Shown piece after piece: positions 12,146 to 24,829 of a DNA stretch of 64,000 bases; within the stretch, counting starts at the first letter, position 1, and each line of letters starts with the position of its first letter. The position numbers and the translations under genes were made by a program. A model generated the notes under the pieces. It did no database searches and had not been told where the DNA came from. It saw only the letters and a program-made list of their open reading frames with translations. Origin of the DNA: Pipra filicauda (Eukaryota > Chordata > Aves > Passeriformes > Pipridae); the NCBI RefSeq assembly GCF_003945595.2, contig NW_024104285.1:310001-374000 (forward strand), written 5' to 3'.

Positions 12146-15100
12146 ACATCCCTCAAAAAAGAACCCTGCTCAGTTCCAAACCTCCGGAAAAAAACAGTCC
12201 ACATGTGAAGACAACTTGACAAGAGCAATATACTGCTAACAGCAGAGTTGCAGGGAACTGAATACACAAAATACCTCCTGATCTTTGTCCTAGGATCCAT
12301 GGAAGCAAAGAGGTCAAACAACTGATTGATTAAACTGTTGTGCATTCAGAGGATGGTACCAGACTGAACCACATCCTTGGTTCACTGAAGAGACCAGACC
12401 CACACTCTTCCTCATCTGCATCCATGGAATAGCCTGACTTGTTAATTCACATGCCATGTTTGAATTTATAGATCATGGGCAAAGCAAAGAGCAGAACTAC
12501 ATATGAATAGTTCAGAGAAATATAAACCCGCTGCTCAGAAACACCAGGGGCAACTGGTGAGTTACCTCTGCTCGACCTGTTCCACTGAATGTCATTGATA
12601 TCTGATTTATCAGTGAAATCAGAATATACAGCCCTAGAACTACCAAAATTAAGGCAGACCCCAAAGGGAGTGTAGGGGGTTAAAGAGAATAATAACTACA
12701 ACACAACTGGAAAGGAAACTGGATATAATAGGATCTGTAATTACACAAGGCAAGAAATAATTCAAGACTGCAACATAGGAGAGTACAGTACCAGGAGAGA
12801 TTAGAGGGAGAAAGAAATCAGACTGGTCATGAAGTATTGTATACACTGTTCAGTTTCCAACAGGGAATAATTCACTTATGTGATTCAACTCTTTCTCCCT
12901 CTTCACAGCCAGAAACCGCCCTGAAGTTAAACAGAGGACACAATTAAGAGATTCTGTGAATTCTTCAATATCTTCTGTACCAGCAGCCATACTCCAGTCC
13001 CTCCTGCAGTAAATGAGTAGTAATAACGATAATAGTCATAATTAATATTAAACTCTTAGTGAAGGTTTATTATCTTCGAGTTCCATTAAGTAATTAGCCC
13101 ACTCATTAAGATTGCTTGTGTAAAAGCAAGCAAGTTACACAGAGACACACCCTGCAGGTCCAACATTTAATAATCTTTTTTAACAGTAAAAAATATTAAC
13201 ATCTATTTCTTACTATAGTAATGATCTAGTCCTAGAGTTATGCAAAATAAAACTGAAGAACACTTTTTTTGGAGTTCTTATCTTTTCAGAAATTTCTGCT
13301 GGTTGTACAGTATCAGCTGGGAAAGACTGCACAGGAATATGTATGAGCTTGTTTGAGATAAAAGTCTACCCTGCAAAGCCTAAGAAAAAATGCTAAACCC
13401 ACAAATTTTATAAGACAAAGCAGAGATGAACACAGATCTGTTTATTATACACAGCTCCAGAAATCCCAATCAACATTTTGAACTCAGTAGACCAAATCCT
13501 GCAACCACACAGATATAAATCCAGAGCAATTACATGGTTATTGAGAGATGTTGAGTAAGAAGGAAAGTCAGAAAACGAGTAACACAGTATCCACACGTCC
13601 CAACTGGAACTGAAACTGGTCTTCAGTGCCTAACATTTCATGTCAATATTCTCCTGTGTTCTTAAACTCACTTTCCTTCTGAAAGGGGACCCAGATGGGT
13701 CACCTTTAGCCAGTAAAATAGCTGGATATATTATTGATTTTATTTTCATTTAGGCAGTTGGCCCAGTGGAAAATAAAATTAAGTAGAACTTTTATCTTTC
13801 TGGGAAAACTGAAATGTATGTGAAGTTCAGAGTTCATGGAGACTTTTTTTGCATAACACTAAACTGTGATTATTCTAATGAGCCAGGCTAAAGTCTGCCT
13901 GAAAACACTGCTCATCTTTTGATTGGCAAGAACAAATGCTTCAGATCAGATCTGAGAACTTTCACTTGCATTTTGTTACGTTCTGGTTTCAAATGCAACT
14001 GTTTCTTTCATTTTATACCTTGATTTCTGATGACAGTAAAAAACTAAGAGCTGTGCTTGCTCTTATTTTGCCTTTAATGTTGTTTGCAAGGTCACAAGTT
14101 TCTCTTCTTCATGCAAGTGAAATGCAAAACTATCTTAACTTACTTCTGAATAAAACAACTACTGAAAAAGAGGGAGAAGTAAAGGCATCTTCTTCTACAG
14201 CAAAACAAAATTTGGTACGGTATTTTCTGAAAGTTACACCCTATTTCCTGCTTTCACTTATTTAGTTTCCAAAACAAGATATAAAGAAAGTTTTGCCTTA
14301 CTCATGTCTTGTTTCTTTGCCTGAGAACCCCATCTCTGGAGAGACACAGAGCTTGGAGCAGGCCGTGTTTTAAGAACGTGTTTCTAATTAAGTGAACAGG
14401 TGGCTCCAGCCAGCAGGAACTACTGAGCAAACAAACCCAGGGAGAACTGGGACTGCTTGTAGCAGATGGTGTGGTCTTTGTACCACTTTAATGAAGACTG
14501 TGCCTGAGCTCTCTGTTGGGTTTAATAGAACACTTTCCTTATCATTTGTGCAACTACATTTGCACCAAAATAAAAAGAAATGATTTCTAGATTAGAAAAG
14601 CAATACATTCTCTGCACCCTTCAAACATGTTCAAGCACAGCCTTATCTGCTAAGTATGTATTATACATAACAAAATTCAGATAGAAAGTCAATTCACACC
14701 TAACACTGTTATCTATACCCATCCACCACAATACATACTGTTGTAATATTTGTATCATGCCAGAAATCCTCCTGTGAACCTTTGCACAGGCATTAAGTAT
14801 TTAAAGAGCAGGTAGACATTTATAGATTTTTGGCATTCTCTTGCTAACCCCTGTTTCAAAATTAATCTAATAATTATTAAGAATAGATTTATTAAATTAT
14901 AAGCTTCCCTTTATAGATTTACATGACCATACTCCAAATCAGAGTTCATATTAGGAATGGGAAAATATGTTCAAATGTTCTTAATGAGGGTCATGGTTCT
15001 ATTTTGCATCCTTACATTTACTTAGGAGAGGGTGATCTAAAAGAAGAACAGTTTTACAAAGGGAATTCCTATAGAAAAATGACCATTCTAACATGAGTAA

Positions 15101-18100
15101 GGATTAAAAAGAAAAATAGGGAACAGAACAGGAGAAATTCCCCATAGAAATTCAGTAATCAAATCCAGAAATTCCAATAAATTACCCTGTTGTACAGTCC
15201 AGTATTATCACAGAGGGCTCATGAAATTATATTCATACATACAGTCTTCCATTCAAACACTTCCTAAAATGCATCCATCTGGACGACAGCTCAAATACCT
15301 TCCAAGGGAGTCCTGCAAAGTGGTTGTCCCAAATCAGGAACAACTTCCTCATCCCTGAGATTCACTGGAGGAGGGAAACCTTCCTTTTGCCACATGGCTG
15401 TTTCAGGGAAGCACTGTCAGGCATCCAGAGGAAATGTCTGGGGAACTGCTGGGAAGTTACACAACAGGGATGCAGGAAAAGTAACTCAGTGAGCGGGAAG
15501 GGAAAGAGATGCACAGAAATGTTATGAGAACACATTTGAACCTGACCTATAAACCTCCACACTGTCAGAAAAGAGATGCTGCAGTGATTTCAAAGTAATG
15601 TAGCTGTCTGGTCATTTTTTATTGTCAAATTTCATTCTATCATTACGGCAATTAATATCCATAGTGGCCAGCATATATGGCAACTGAAGGCCAGGACAGT
15701 TGTCATTTATCTCTAAATGCAGAGAAAAATTATTTTGGCTTTATCAAACAGAAAAGGTATTTAAAAGGATGAGAAATTAATATATAACAGCTAAGGGTGC
15801 CATATATTTTTCTGAAATCTTTGTTTCTATTATTATATTTCCTAACACGCTACAGTGTAGCCTGACTATATGTTTTAGATTTAAATTCACATGTTCAAAA
15901 TGCATTTTAAAAATTAAGCAAAACATTTACTATAATTAAAGCATTCACAAAAAAAGAATATATCTACTTCAAATTGTCACAAAATATATAATTTTTTTTT
16001 AGAAGAGAAGGGTTAGAAATATTACTGATGTGGAAAAGATGGACTCTCACAGAAGTAGATCAGATGGTTGGATCAGAAAATGAAAGCAGGAAAAGTATCC
16101 TTTTAACTCTAGCATTTTTATCAAGACTGCTGCACAATTGTTATAATATCACTTGTTACTTCATTGAAAACCATATTCTACCCTATCTTTGTGCCCAAAT
16201 TCAACTGTTAAGGAAAAATAAAGATACAACATGACCCCTTCTGAAGATAAATATTCCAATATGTAATAATTTGGCTGGAATACTGCGAGAATCACAGCAT
16301 ACACAACTCATTATTCTTACTACTCATATCACTGAACTTGTCTTCCCAGTTCTATTTATTTTTCACTGGAGTAATTCTATGGAGAACTTCAAAGCAATTA
16401 GTTCAGGAGCACATGTTAAAGGGTGAAGGGTTTCAATGTTGCAGCAATGTAAGATAACTATAGATCACAAAATCTGTCATGGAATAATGCAAGAAAGAAC
16501 AAAGCAAATTGAAGCTTTGTTTTCAAAAGATAAGAATGCAATGGAATGCATCACCAGCTCCCCTCACTTCTTGTGCTGTCTCCCTAAATGAGACTCCCTG
16601 TCTGCATAATTCAAAGTCATTGGTTAATTATCCTGTAGCAAAACCACATTTTGGGTGCTGTGATTTGAACATAATGATGTGACTATAATTTGAACAAATT
16701 AGAAATATGCAAAGTTGAATACTTGATTTCAGATATAATCCAGTAATTAAAGACATAACAAATCATTTAGCAGGAATGTTGCCATTGTTGCTGAGAGAAG
16801 CTGCTAATTGCAGTGCCCATATCTCCCCCTATATCTGCAGTGTTTAACTTCTACCACAAATCAAGATCCAATGGTAAAAATAATGAATTAAAAGGTATAT
16901 TTCCCAGGTTTTTATACCATGCAGACAATACTGAGTAAGAAAGGAACAAGATGTACTAAACAGACATCATTTGAAGTGTTTACTATACACTTCTTGTACA
17001 ATAGAAAATATTAATGTGCCTGTGTGTGAAGTTGCAGAGATAATATGCAAGTATAGTAAATATAAGGAGATAACCAAACACAAAATGAATGCTAAGGAAT
17101 ATTTCTTTTAAAAATATGCTGGTGGTGTCACCCTGATAATTTTATATATATTTTTTGCTATCCATTCACCCAGTTCAGGCATATTTCTGATACTGCTTAT
17201 GAATGATATTTTTCCTTATTAGAGTACCACGATTCTGGATGCATTTTAGGCATCAGCATTTACAAGCATTCCTAGGAGCTCTCCCTGTGGCAGCTGCTCT
17301 CAGGTACTCAAGGTTAATGTCACTGAGTGTTCTTTCACTGGGAGACCTGTGAAAAAGGCCTGCTCCGAATTCAGCAATACAAAGGGAAATAGTAAGAGCT
17401 ATTCCACAGCCACCTGAATTTACAGGCAGACTTTTATTCCCTGTCATCAGTGTGATTTCAAATCCTACAGAGACATTGGTTCTGCCATCCTGATGAAAAA
17501 ATATAAGTATGTTTCAAGTGGATTGAAAATGCACGTTCAGCAGTCCTGCTCAGCCAGGAATATTGTTCAACAGTGACCAAAAAGAGAGGATGAATGATAC
17601 GAATGTTTTACAGGTCAAATCTGCGATGTGAGAACTCAAATGAAAATCTCCTTTCCTCATTCCTTGTTCCCTTAGCAGTCTGTTTGATCACAGAGGTAAA
17701 CCTCTGCTTTCACACATGTCAATTTGCCTCCAGGAATTGTTCCAGTGTTGTCTATTTTTTCACCCCTCCTGCTATAGGGAAAGGATAAAATCCTTTGAAA
17801 TGCAATCTTGTGCTTCTATAGGAAAAATATTTTTTTCTATTGACAGTGATCGCCACATCTGTGAGTGTTTTTGTGTCTCAGCAGTCAGTTCAAAATCTGC
17901 TCTGGTGAGATGAGACTTAACATTCAAATAACAAACACGGGCATCTGCTCAGGTTTTAAGCACAGACAAAGTTACTTTAGAGGGATGAGTTGTTTTTATG
18001 GATAATGATTCACAGACTTTGAGCGAATCTACTACTGGTGACTGACCTATGTCCATTTTCCTTCTTAAAAATCTCGGTGTTTATTTCCTCAATGTACAGA

Positions 18101-21100
18101 CCAAACATCTCCTTAAAGTCCCCAGGAATTCTGTTTAATTGGTGAGTTACATAAAAGCACTAAATAATATTATATTCTGCTGGTCATATTTGATGAGATA
18201 AATTCATCAGCCTCTGTCTTACTTTATTTCTGTTACTGTGACACAATTTTGCAAATCAGTGAAATGCCCATGATAATACCTTTCCTCAGGATAGTTAAAC
18301 ATGCCAATTGGTAATTAGCTATTAACATCTGTGTTTTGTTCAAACAATTGTCTCCTGTAAATACTCCTTAAGAACTAAACCTTTGACTCTGTTAGAGAAG
18401 AGAGCAGGAGAAGGGATTATGAACCAGAGAATCTTAGATTTGGCCGGGAATTGAATCCTGTATTGCCCATCAGTTCTCTTTTCTTTTCTTCAAACAAGAA
18501 AGGCAATATTGTAACACAATAGTTCAGTGCTAAAGCATTCCTGAAAAGGCAGCACTTGAAAATGACATAAATAATGCAAACAATATCAGTGCTAGGAAAA
18601 AAAAAAGTCAGAAGAAACCCAGATATATTATCAAGAGAAGAAATATTCTCAGTGACTTCATACGCTGTCAGTAAGTGCAGTAGTAAGTAATACCCATAAC
18701 CTGGATGCCAGGATAATAACCAGGAAATTCAGAAGCCGTGTTCCACAGTCATCCACTCTGAAATGATCTAAATTTGCTAATCTTCAGGGACATGAAAGAA
18801 CTCAGTTCAGGGCCCAGGCTTGGAGAAGGAAGTATAAATGGAGGGCTGACACAGCTGATTGCACAGACAGCATTGGATTTACCTCTGTTATTCTACTTAG
18901 TTCACATTATTAGGATCTTCAGAATGATAGACTGAAGTGCATGGAGAAAGTCTACATGCATCAGGAACTGAAGAAAATAATAGTTCTAGCACATGAATCT
19001 CTCAATTATTTAGTACCCTCAGGCATTAGTCATTTCATTTATTCCAGATTAAATACTGCTCATTTGACTTTACTACTGTTCATATAAAAAAAGTGAATTT
19101 CCGTAGAGTGGTGAAGAATTTTTAAAAGGTCAATATCATGGTAAGATAAGCTAGAATAAGTACTGGACACAAAGAAATGGAAAACCCACCCAAGCGAGAT
19201 ATCTGAAAAGAATTATATCAATACGAATCAGTCACAAGAACACCAATCAAAAAGGAAATCTGACATTAAATTATTGAATACATTTCATATAAAAAAAAGC
19301 TATTTGTGGCCAGGAACTGGCTCAAAAACAAGAATGCTGACTGTTCAAAAGAATTTTTTGATTTTCAGGCTCTCTTATTTGTTTGAGAGAGGGAAAAAAA
19401 ATGAAAGCATCTCGGCCTAAGGATTTATGATATTTTGTGTGAGAGGATTCAGGATAAATCTTTCTGAAATCTGTAGTAAGATTTTTTTCCTATTATATCA
19501 CTTAAACTACAGGAGCACGCAGAAGTTTGACAAGGATTGGTATGGAAGAGAACTTTCCTTGTGCAACAGCTACCTAGAACTGCTGGAACCAGGACAGACT
19601 AAAGCAAGGACCAGCTTTCAGTGTCGCTTCCAAGGGCTTTAACACCTCTCTGTAGAAAAAATGGCCTATAATGCAGCTTAATTGGATTTACATGGAATTC
19701 AGTGCAAACACTCTGGCAGTGTTCTAAGATGTAGCTGCTCTTACCACTGTCCTTTTACCTCACTTTAGTGTTTCTTTTCACTTGAGCTGACTCAGAAGCT
19801 AAAATTGAAAGATGGTTACACAGGGGACTTTAGTAGCCTGTGAAGGCAGAGGTGACAACGTCCAAGCACTGACAGCCCTCAAGTGCTGTCCTACACTACT
19901 TTCTTATATTTGGAGTGGACACAAAAATTCTCCCTCAGTTGCCTGGAAAGCACCAGTGGCGTATCCCGCTAAGGAACAAATAACCTTGGGGTACACCCAC
20001 CAAAACTCCTACACCTTATGTACATCAGTGCCAGTCAAACCTGGCTTCAGTAACTTGAGTGGCTTTTCATGCAGTTGCAAATACACAACAGAGACGGAGT
20101 AATCAACAGTCAGATTTAAGCTACTCACTCAAATTGCTACTTATTTTTTGGTTTTCTTGTTAAGTTGTACTGAACTGCTAACCTCATATCCACTCTACTA
20201 AAAGGTCAGAATCCTGCTATTCTTAACACATCATGCAACCTAGTAGTTCATTTTCTTTCTCTTTCTTCAAGCTGTACTTCAGCATGATGCCACTCTGGAG
20301 GTTATTGAAATTATTGTTCATGTCCTGAATATCTGGTTAAACAGAAATGTGTGAATCAAATTATTAACTAAAATGAAAGGAGAAAAGATGACAACATAAA
20401 GGGTCTTATTTTTAATTCTCTTTGCAAATCTCAGCAGTTAACAGCCACATGAATAGAAATCAGTTAAGGTTCATTACTGTCACAATTCATCCAGAGAAAG
20501 AGAAAGATAGAAGTTCTGGTAAGTTAATTTTTACGCTTGTGACCCGGTAAATAATGTTCTAGTTAGAGCTATGACTTCTTGCAACCCAAAGCTCATATAA
20601 TTTCTATAATAATATATTAATTTTTTTGCATTGCTAAGTGCTGTTAAATGCAGATCTGAAGGCTATAAAATTGAGAACAAAAATGAGAGCATTTCTTTAA
20701 AAATCACAGATGTATATTCAAAATTTTTAGCCACGATGAGACTATTTAAACAAATGAGAAACAAGGCCGTCTGTCAAACCTACAGCAATCCAAACGAAAA
20801 ATCAAATTTATAATGAGCCTACCACAGATGACATGCTTCCATTTTCTCTTCACACATGGGAGAGGGTAGATTTTCAGTTCGCTTGGATCATTTAACCAAT
20901 GCCCCTGTAATTCAGATGCAAGTGCTGAGCATGTTACCCGAACAGACAGCAGAGGCAGGTGGAGGGGGGCAATTTGACATTGGATTTGTCCCCACAAAAG
21001 GACTTTTATCATATCATAATTCTGTTTCACTTGCAAAAAAGAATGAAGAAATTAATTCAAATATATCTAGATTACATCTAGAAAATGGGGCCACATTATA

Positions 21101-22050
21101 TTATTATATTTATTGAATAATATTCTAATGATTAAAAATTCATTCACTGTGGAAGTTGCATTAAGAGGATTCTCCTTTGACGAATGTGCAGGTTGTTTTA
21201 GGAGAGGCTTAAAGTGCTGAAACGAGGCAACTTGTTAAAAACACAGGGGGCCTTTTAATCTTGTTTCACCAGTAGCATCTAAATTGCACAGTGGGCAACC
21301 CAGTAACTGTGATCATGAATTAAAAAGGTGATTAATGAATTACAGATTAGCATTGTAACGTTGGATTCAGATGTTAAAAAAACACTGTACATCATCTCAT
21401 CTGCTAAATGTAGGTCTCTGATGGGGACAAAAATTAATTTCCATTGATATCAATATCTGGCAAACTTCTCTGTTGCAGGACTTTAGATATTTTCAGTACA
21501 TACAGTCAAGAACAGAATGATGGGGTTTTGTCTCCAGTTCAACATACACTACTTCAAGTTCTGCAATGCTCTGTGATAAATTCAGGTTATAATTTATTCT
21601 CACTTTTTCACTACTCTACAGGTAGTTTCTAAAGAAGGCTTTCAGCAATGGTTACCATCTGTATGAATTAATTTTTCAACTAATAATAGAGAATGAAAAT
21701 TCATAATAAGCAGTACCTTCTTCAAGTTTATAGTAACACCATACGACAAGGAAATTACAACCTCGACAACTTAGGAAATATCTTACCATGTTCTTTTCCC
21801 ACCCAAGATGAAAATAGAGATGAGAATGGAAGGAAGGAAGTAAACCTAGACACATGGTATCATCCCATTTGTAACATCTTTACTTTCTGATATTTTTTCT
21901 GTCTTACACCACCACTAAGAGTCTTTGTCTACCACAACTTCTCTTGTGTAAAAATTAAACAATCGAGATAATACAATGAATATTAATAATGTGTTCTAGC
22001 TTTATCTTTTTCCTCTCATTTTAGAATTTTAACAATATGAGTTATAATTA
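12146..22050. other. Long non-coding interval, no gene recognised
   Basis: About 10 kb of AT-rich sequence with no recognisable exon, RNA gene or well-preserved transposon. The longest frame is 109 codons (13936-14265, plus), hydrophobic and unlike any family I know. A minus-strand frame at 17253-17447 follows a fair splice-acceptor-like polypyrimidine run and is the only exon-like candidate. Blocks near 16570-16830, 18270-18365 and 21150-21380 are dense in TAAT/ATTA/AATTA cores and look like conserved non-coding elements. The 15260-15560 patch has higher GC and open frames on both strands, without recognisable identity. Confidence 0.6.
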
Positions 22051-22051
22051 T

Positions 22052-22425
22052 GGAATCATAGAAACACTGGTTGGAAGGAACCTCCAGGTGAAGCAGTACT
22101 AGACCAGATCAGCCTTGTAAGGTTCAGCTTTTAAAACCTCTGGACTCTTCCAGGGACCCACTACGATGCTCTCCTTCTCTCCTACTGAGGGAGGTGTCTC
22201 CAGCATGCACTATGAATCTCTGATCTTGTAGCTCCTGGTCCTTATTTTACTCTCTGCCCCATCCCCTGTAAGTCTCATCTTTGCCAGACCAAACAAGCCC
22301 CAGGCCCTCAGCCTCCCCTCACAGGCCCCGTGCTCTGGGCTCCATATTTGTGGCCTCTTCAGTTTTTAATATCTTCACGATCTAAGGGGCCCAAATTTGA
22401 ATGTAATATTCCAGATACAACAGCA
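22052..22425 (-). mobile_element. Degraded CR1 LINE fragment, minus strand
   Basis: Read on the plus strand, it opens with ggaatcatagaaacactggt then ttggaagg, the reverse complement of a CR1 3' end. It continues through wording typical of antisense CR1: accaaacaagcccc, ccctcagcctcccctcac, gtgctctgggctcc and, near the right end, a ggggcccaaa motif followed by att-ccag. So the element's 3' terminus is at the left edge and its truncated 5' end is near 22425. It is more diverged than the copy at 11.7 kb and carries indels, with no usable reading frame. The middle portion (about 22140-22260) is only loosely CR1-like. Confidence 0.75.
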
Positions 22426-22474
22426 ACATATTGCCCAGTTGGGAATGATTATCAGGCCCAGCTGGTTTAATGCA

Positions 22475-22541
22475 AGGCATCAGATGACTCGATGATCACT
22501 GCGGGTCCCTTCCAACTCGACATGTTCAGTGATTCTGTGAT
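22475..22541 (+). mobile_element. Short CR1-type 3' terminus, plus strand
   Basis: The stretch gatgatcactgcgggtccc, then ttccaactcgac and gtgattctgtga, matches the last 60-70 bases of CR1-family 3' ends in plus orientation. It lies about 50 bp downstream of the minus-strand CR1 fragment, so the two copies face away from each other with their 3' ends outermost. An avian LTR that shares this terminal wording is an alternative source. Confidence 0.65.
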
Positions 22542-22545
22542 AACT

Positions 22546-24370
22546 GATACCTTTACTGGAGTGTAAAGTCCTTGCTTACATACTTTATTCAGACCCAAAG
22601 TGTAACCCAGGTAAGTCTGCTCATGGATTTTGTGTTTTCATAGGAAAAACATGAGCCTTTCTGCATTCCTGAGGTGCTTTCTGTGCCTCCCTCTGAGTCG
22701 TTGAGACCAAAGCCTGAGAAACTTCTTTCCCGTTACAAATGTCCAAAAGAGAAACATGTCAGAACAAAGACAGACTGCACCTAATCCTATTAATGCTGTG
22801 CAAAATCAATCTCCTAAAGCTTTCTAGTGCTTGCAAACATGCAGTCAAGATGCCTCTGGTGATGGACAGAAATTGCAGGTTTTCCTCCCCATTTTGTTGC
22901 TATTTCTTATTTTCATTCTCTTTGCTGTTGCTGCAAACTGATTGACTGTAAAAGATCTACTTCAATGTGTCTCCTGTTAACAGCTGGGAGGTCACTTTGT
23001 CTTACTTGCAGCCACAAAGAAACACAAGATAATCACACTGTGACAGCCATACCCAGCAAGACAGCAAGGAAAGCAAATCTCTTTGCCTTATTCTGCTCTG
23101 CCCATTTCAGCCCTTACTGAATTTCCAAACAGTGAAAGGAGAACATTTCTTTTCAATTCCATTAATGTGGATAGCCAGTAGGAAATCTTATTTTCAGCTC
23201 ATAAAGCATATTTTTAGGATAAAGGTAGAGTTTTTCGTTTCTCTGCTACTAAAAGTATAATCTACAGTTTTCATTAATCTATCCCATTTTAGGGAAAATA
23301 GCCTCTTAATTTTCTTAACTGTGTTTCTCAAAGTCCTGTTGAGCTAGACAATATTCCAGACAGAGGAATTCAATGGGAAAAACTATAGAAAGAGACAATC
23401 CTGTGACACAAAAACCTGGAGCTGAACAGTATTAATGTAATGTAATTTAGTTGCTAGTTTCTATAAGCACTTGAATATAAATCACAATTTCTACTGAAAC
23501 TGAATTTAGTAATTAGAAACACAGGGAAGGAAGCATAAAGAAGACCATCTCTTTCTTTTCATTGCCTCTGAACTGTTCCTTGTTTCCATAGGTGCTGCTT
23601 CTCATTTAACAGAGACATTAGCATAGAAATAATCTGCATCAAGTCTGCTGCAAAGCTTGGCTCAGTCCCAGGAGTTTTTTCTGCCTAACTATATTAGGAT
23701 CAAAAATAATTTGAGTCATTATATTTTACATCCAGATTAGCTATAGAAAAGACAACTTTGTTTCTATTAACAGATAAACATTACAAAATTATTATTCCCC
23801 TTATATTCACAAAACATTAGCGAGATTGTCACAGAAGTTCATTCAAAGAGCTAGAAAAAAAATTAAAAAAAAATCACCAACACCAGCAGTTTTCTAATAA
23901 AACCATCATGTCCAAGTCAGATCAACTACCTACACTTTCACATTCTACATGGCATGCTACCTGTAAAGAAACAGCTAAATATTTTTTTTTATCATGTATG
24001 CCAATAAATCACAGGTAATTACTCCAAACTCTATTTATAAAACAAAAGAAAACAAAAGGTTCAGCACTAGAAGCACTGTGTTGCACCAGCCAACTCCCAG
24101 GGTCTCAGAATCTATCATTAGTAGTTTTATCTACTAAAAAATTAAGCTTGGCCGAGATCATCATGAAATTGGCAATAAATCTGAGATTCTATATAAAGAA
24201 AGAGCAAGTTAAGGATACTTTGCTATTCACTTCTCTGTACTGGTAGCTATTTGTTGAAGCATTCAACGTTTATGAATTTCTGCAAACCTAAAAGTAATAA
24301 CTCAGTCAGCCAGACACAGTGTCCCAGAGTCATGAGCCAGTCAGCAGGAAAAAATAAAATAACCAGTAAT
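22546..24370. other. Non-coding sequence, no gene recognised
   Basis: Only short open frames occur, such as 22739-22945, whose translation turns into a hydrophobic low-complexity run. No transposon, RNA gene or regulatory element was recognised. Short A runs occur near 23850-23875. Confidence 0.65.
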
Positions 24371-24470
24371 GAGTATGATGTATTGGTTAGAGCAGATACT
24401 CCTGGATTCTTTATTTAGCTCTGCCAGCAATTAGTATGTGACCTTGAGCAAATTACTCGGTTAAAAAAAC
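24371..24470 (+). mobile_element. MIR-like (tRNA-derived CORE-SINE) fragment
   Basis: The order and wording follow the MIR SINE. A box-like start, ttggttagagcagatactcc, is followed by tggattc, then the diagnostic core tagctctgccagcaattagt and atgtgaccttgagcaaatta. This corresponds to the MIR wording around AGCTCTGCCA and TGTGACCTTGGGCAA. The copy is old, with several substitutions, and its 3' half is lost or unrecognisable after about 24470. MIR copies are ancient amniote insertions and are sometimes co-opted as enhancers. Identification is by eye, from recalled family wording. Confidence 0.8.
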
Positions 24471-24485
24471 AGGTTAAAGCACCAG

Positions 24486-24825
24486 GTTTATACTGGGCAT
24501 AGATATGAATGTATTGTAAATCTCACAGATTTTCAAGTGCAAATAGGAAATTCAGGTTCCCTTACACTTGTACGTTATTTTTAAAGAGAGCTGCAAGAAA
24601 ATAAGAACTGTAAGTTCCACACCTACTTCCACTGAATGTTGCCTCTAAATCCTTTGAAAAAATGTTGAACACAAACTTTTAATGCTACAGTATCTATTTA
24701 TATTGTGTATACTATCACAGTGCTCTTACAGTGCTGTGTAATGACGAGGCTTTGTTATGTAGTGTTATTACAGAGCTGTTTAACGAGTGTAGGATAGAGA
24801 TATGGAACCTGAGTACCTCAAACTT
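24486..24825. other. Non-coding sequence, nothing recognised
   Basis: A short AT-rich spacer between the MIR-like SINE and the GC-rich island. I see no gene, repeat or regulatory signal in it. Confidence 0.65.
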
Positions 24826-24829
24826 CTCC

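Noticed and set aside
11708..12149. Four overlapping minus-strand frames of 62-119 codons
   Set aside because: They are antisense to the CR1 element, whose plus-strand ORF2 C-terminus and 3' tail explain the sequence.
12945..12975. gattctgtgaattc as another CR1 tail
   Set aside because: A single partial match with no tandem units and no CR1 wording upstream.
13936..14265. 109-codon plus-strand open frame as a possible small membrane protein
   Set aside because: The hydrophobic composition comes from T-rich codons. There is no recognisable family, promoter, splice context or neighbour, and one frame of this length in 64 kb is expected by chance.
22052..22541. A single twin-primed CR1 with an inverted 5' half
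   Set aside because: Both oriented pieces carry their own 3' terminus, which twin priming of one element cannot produce.
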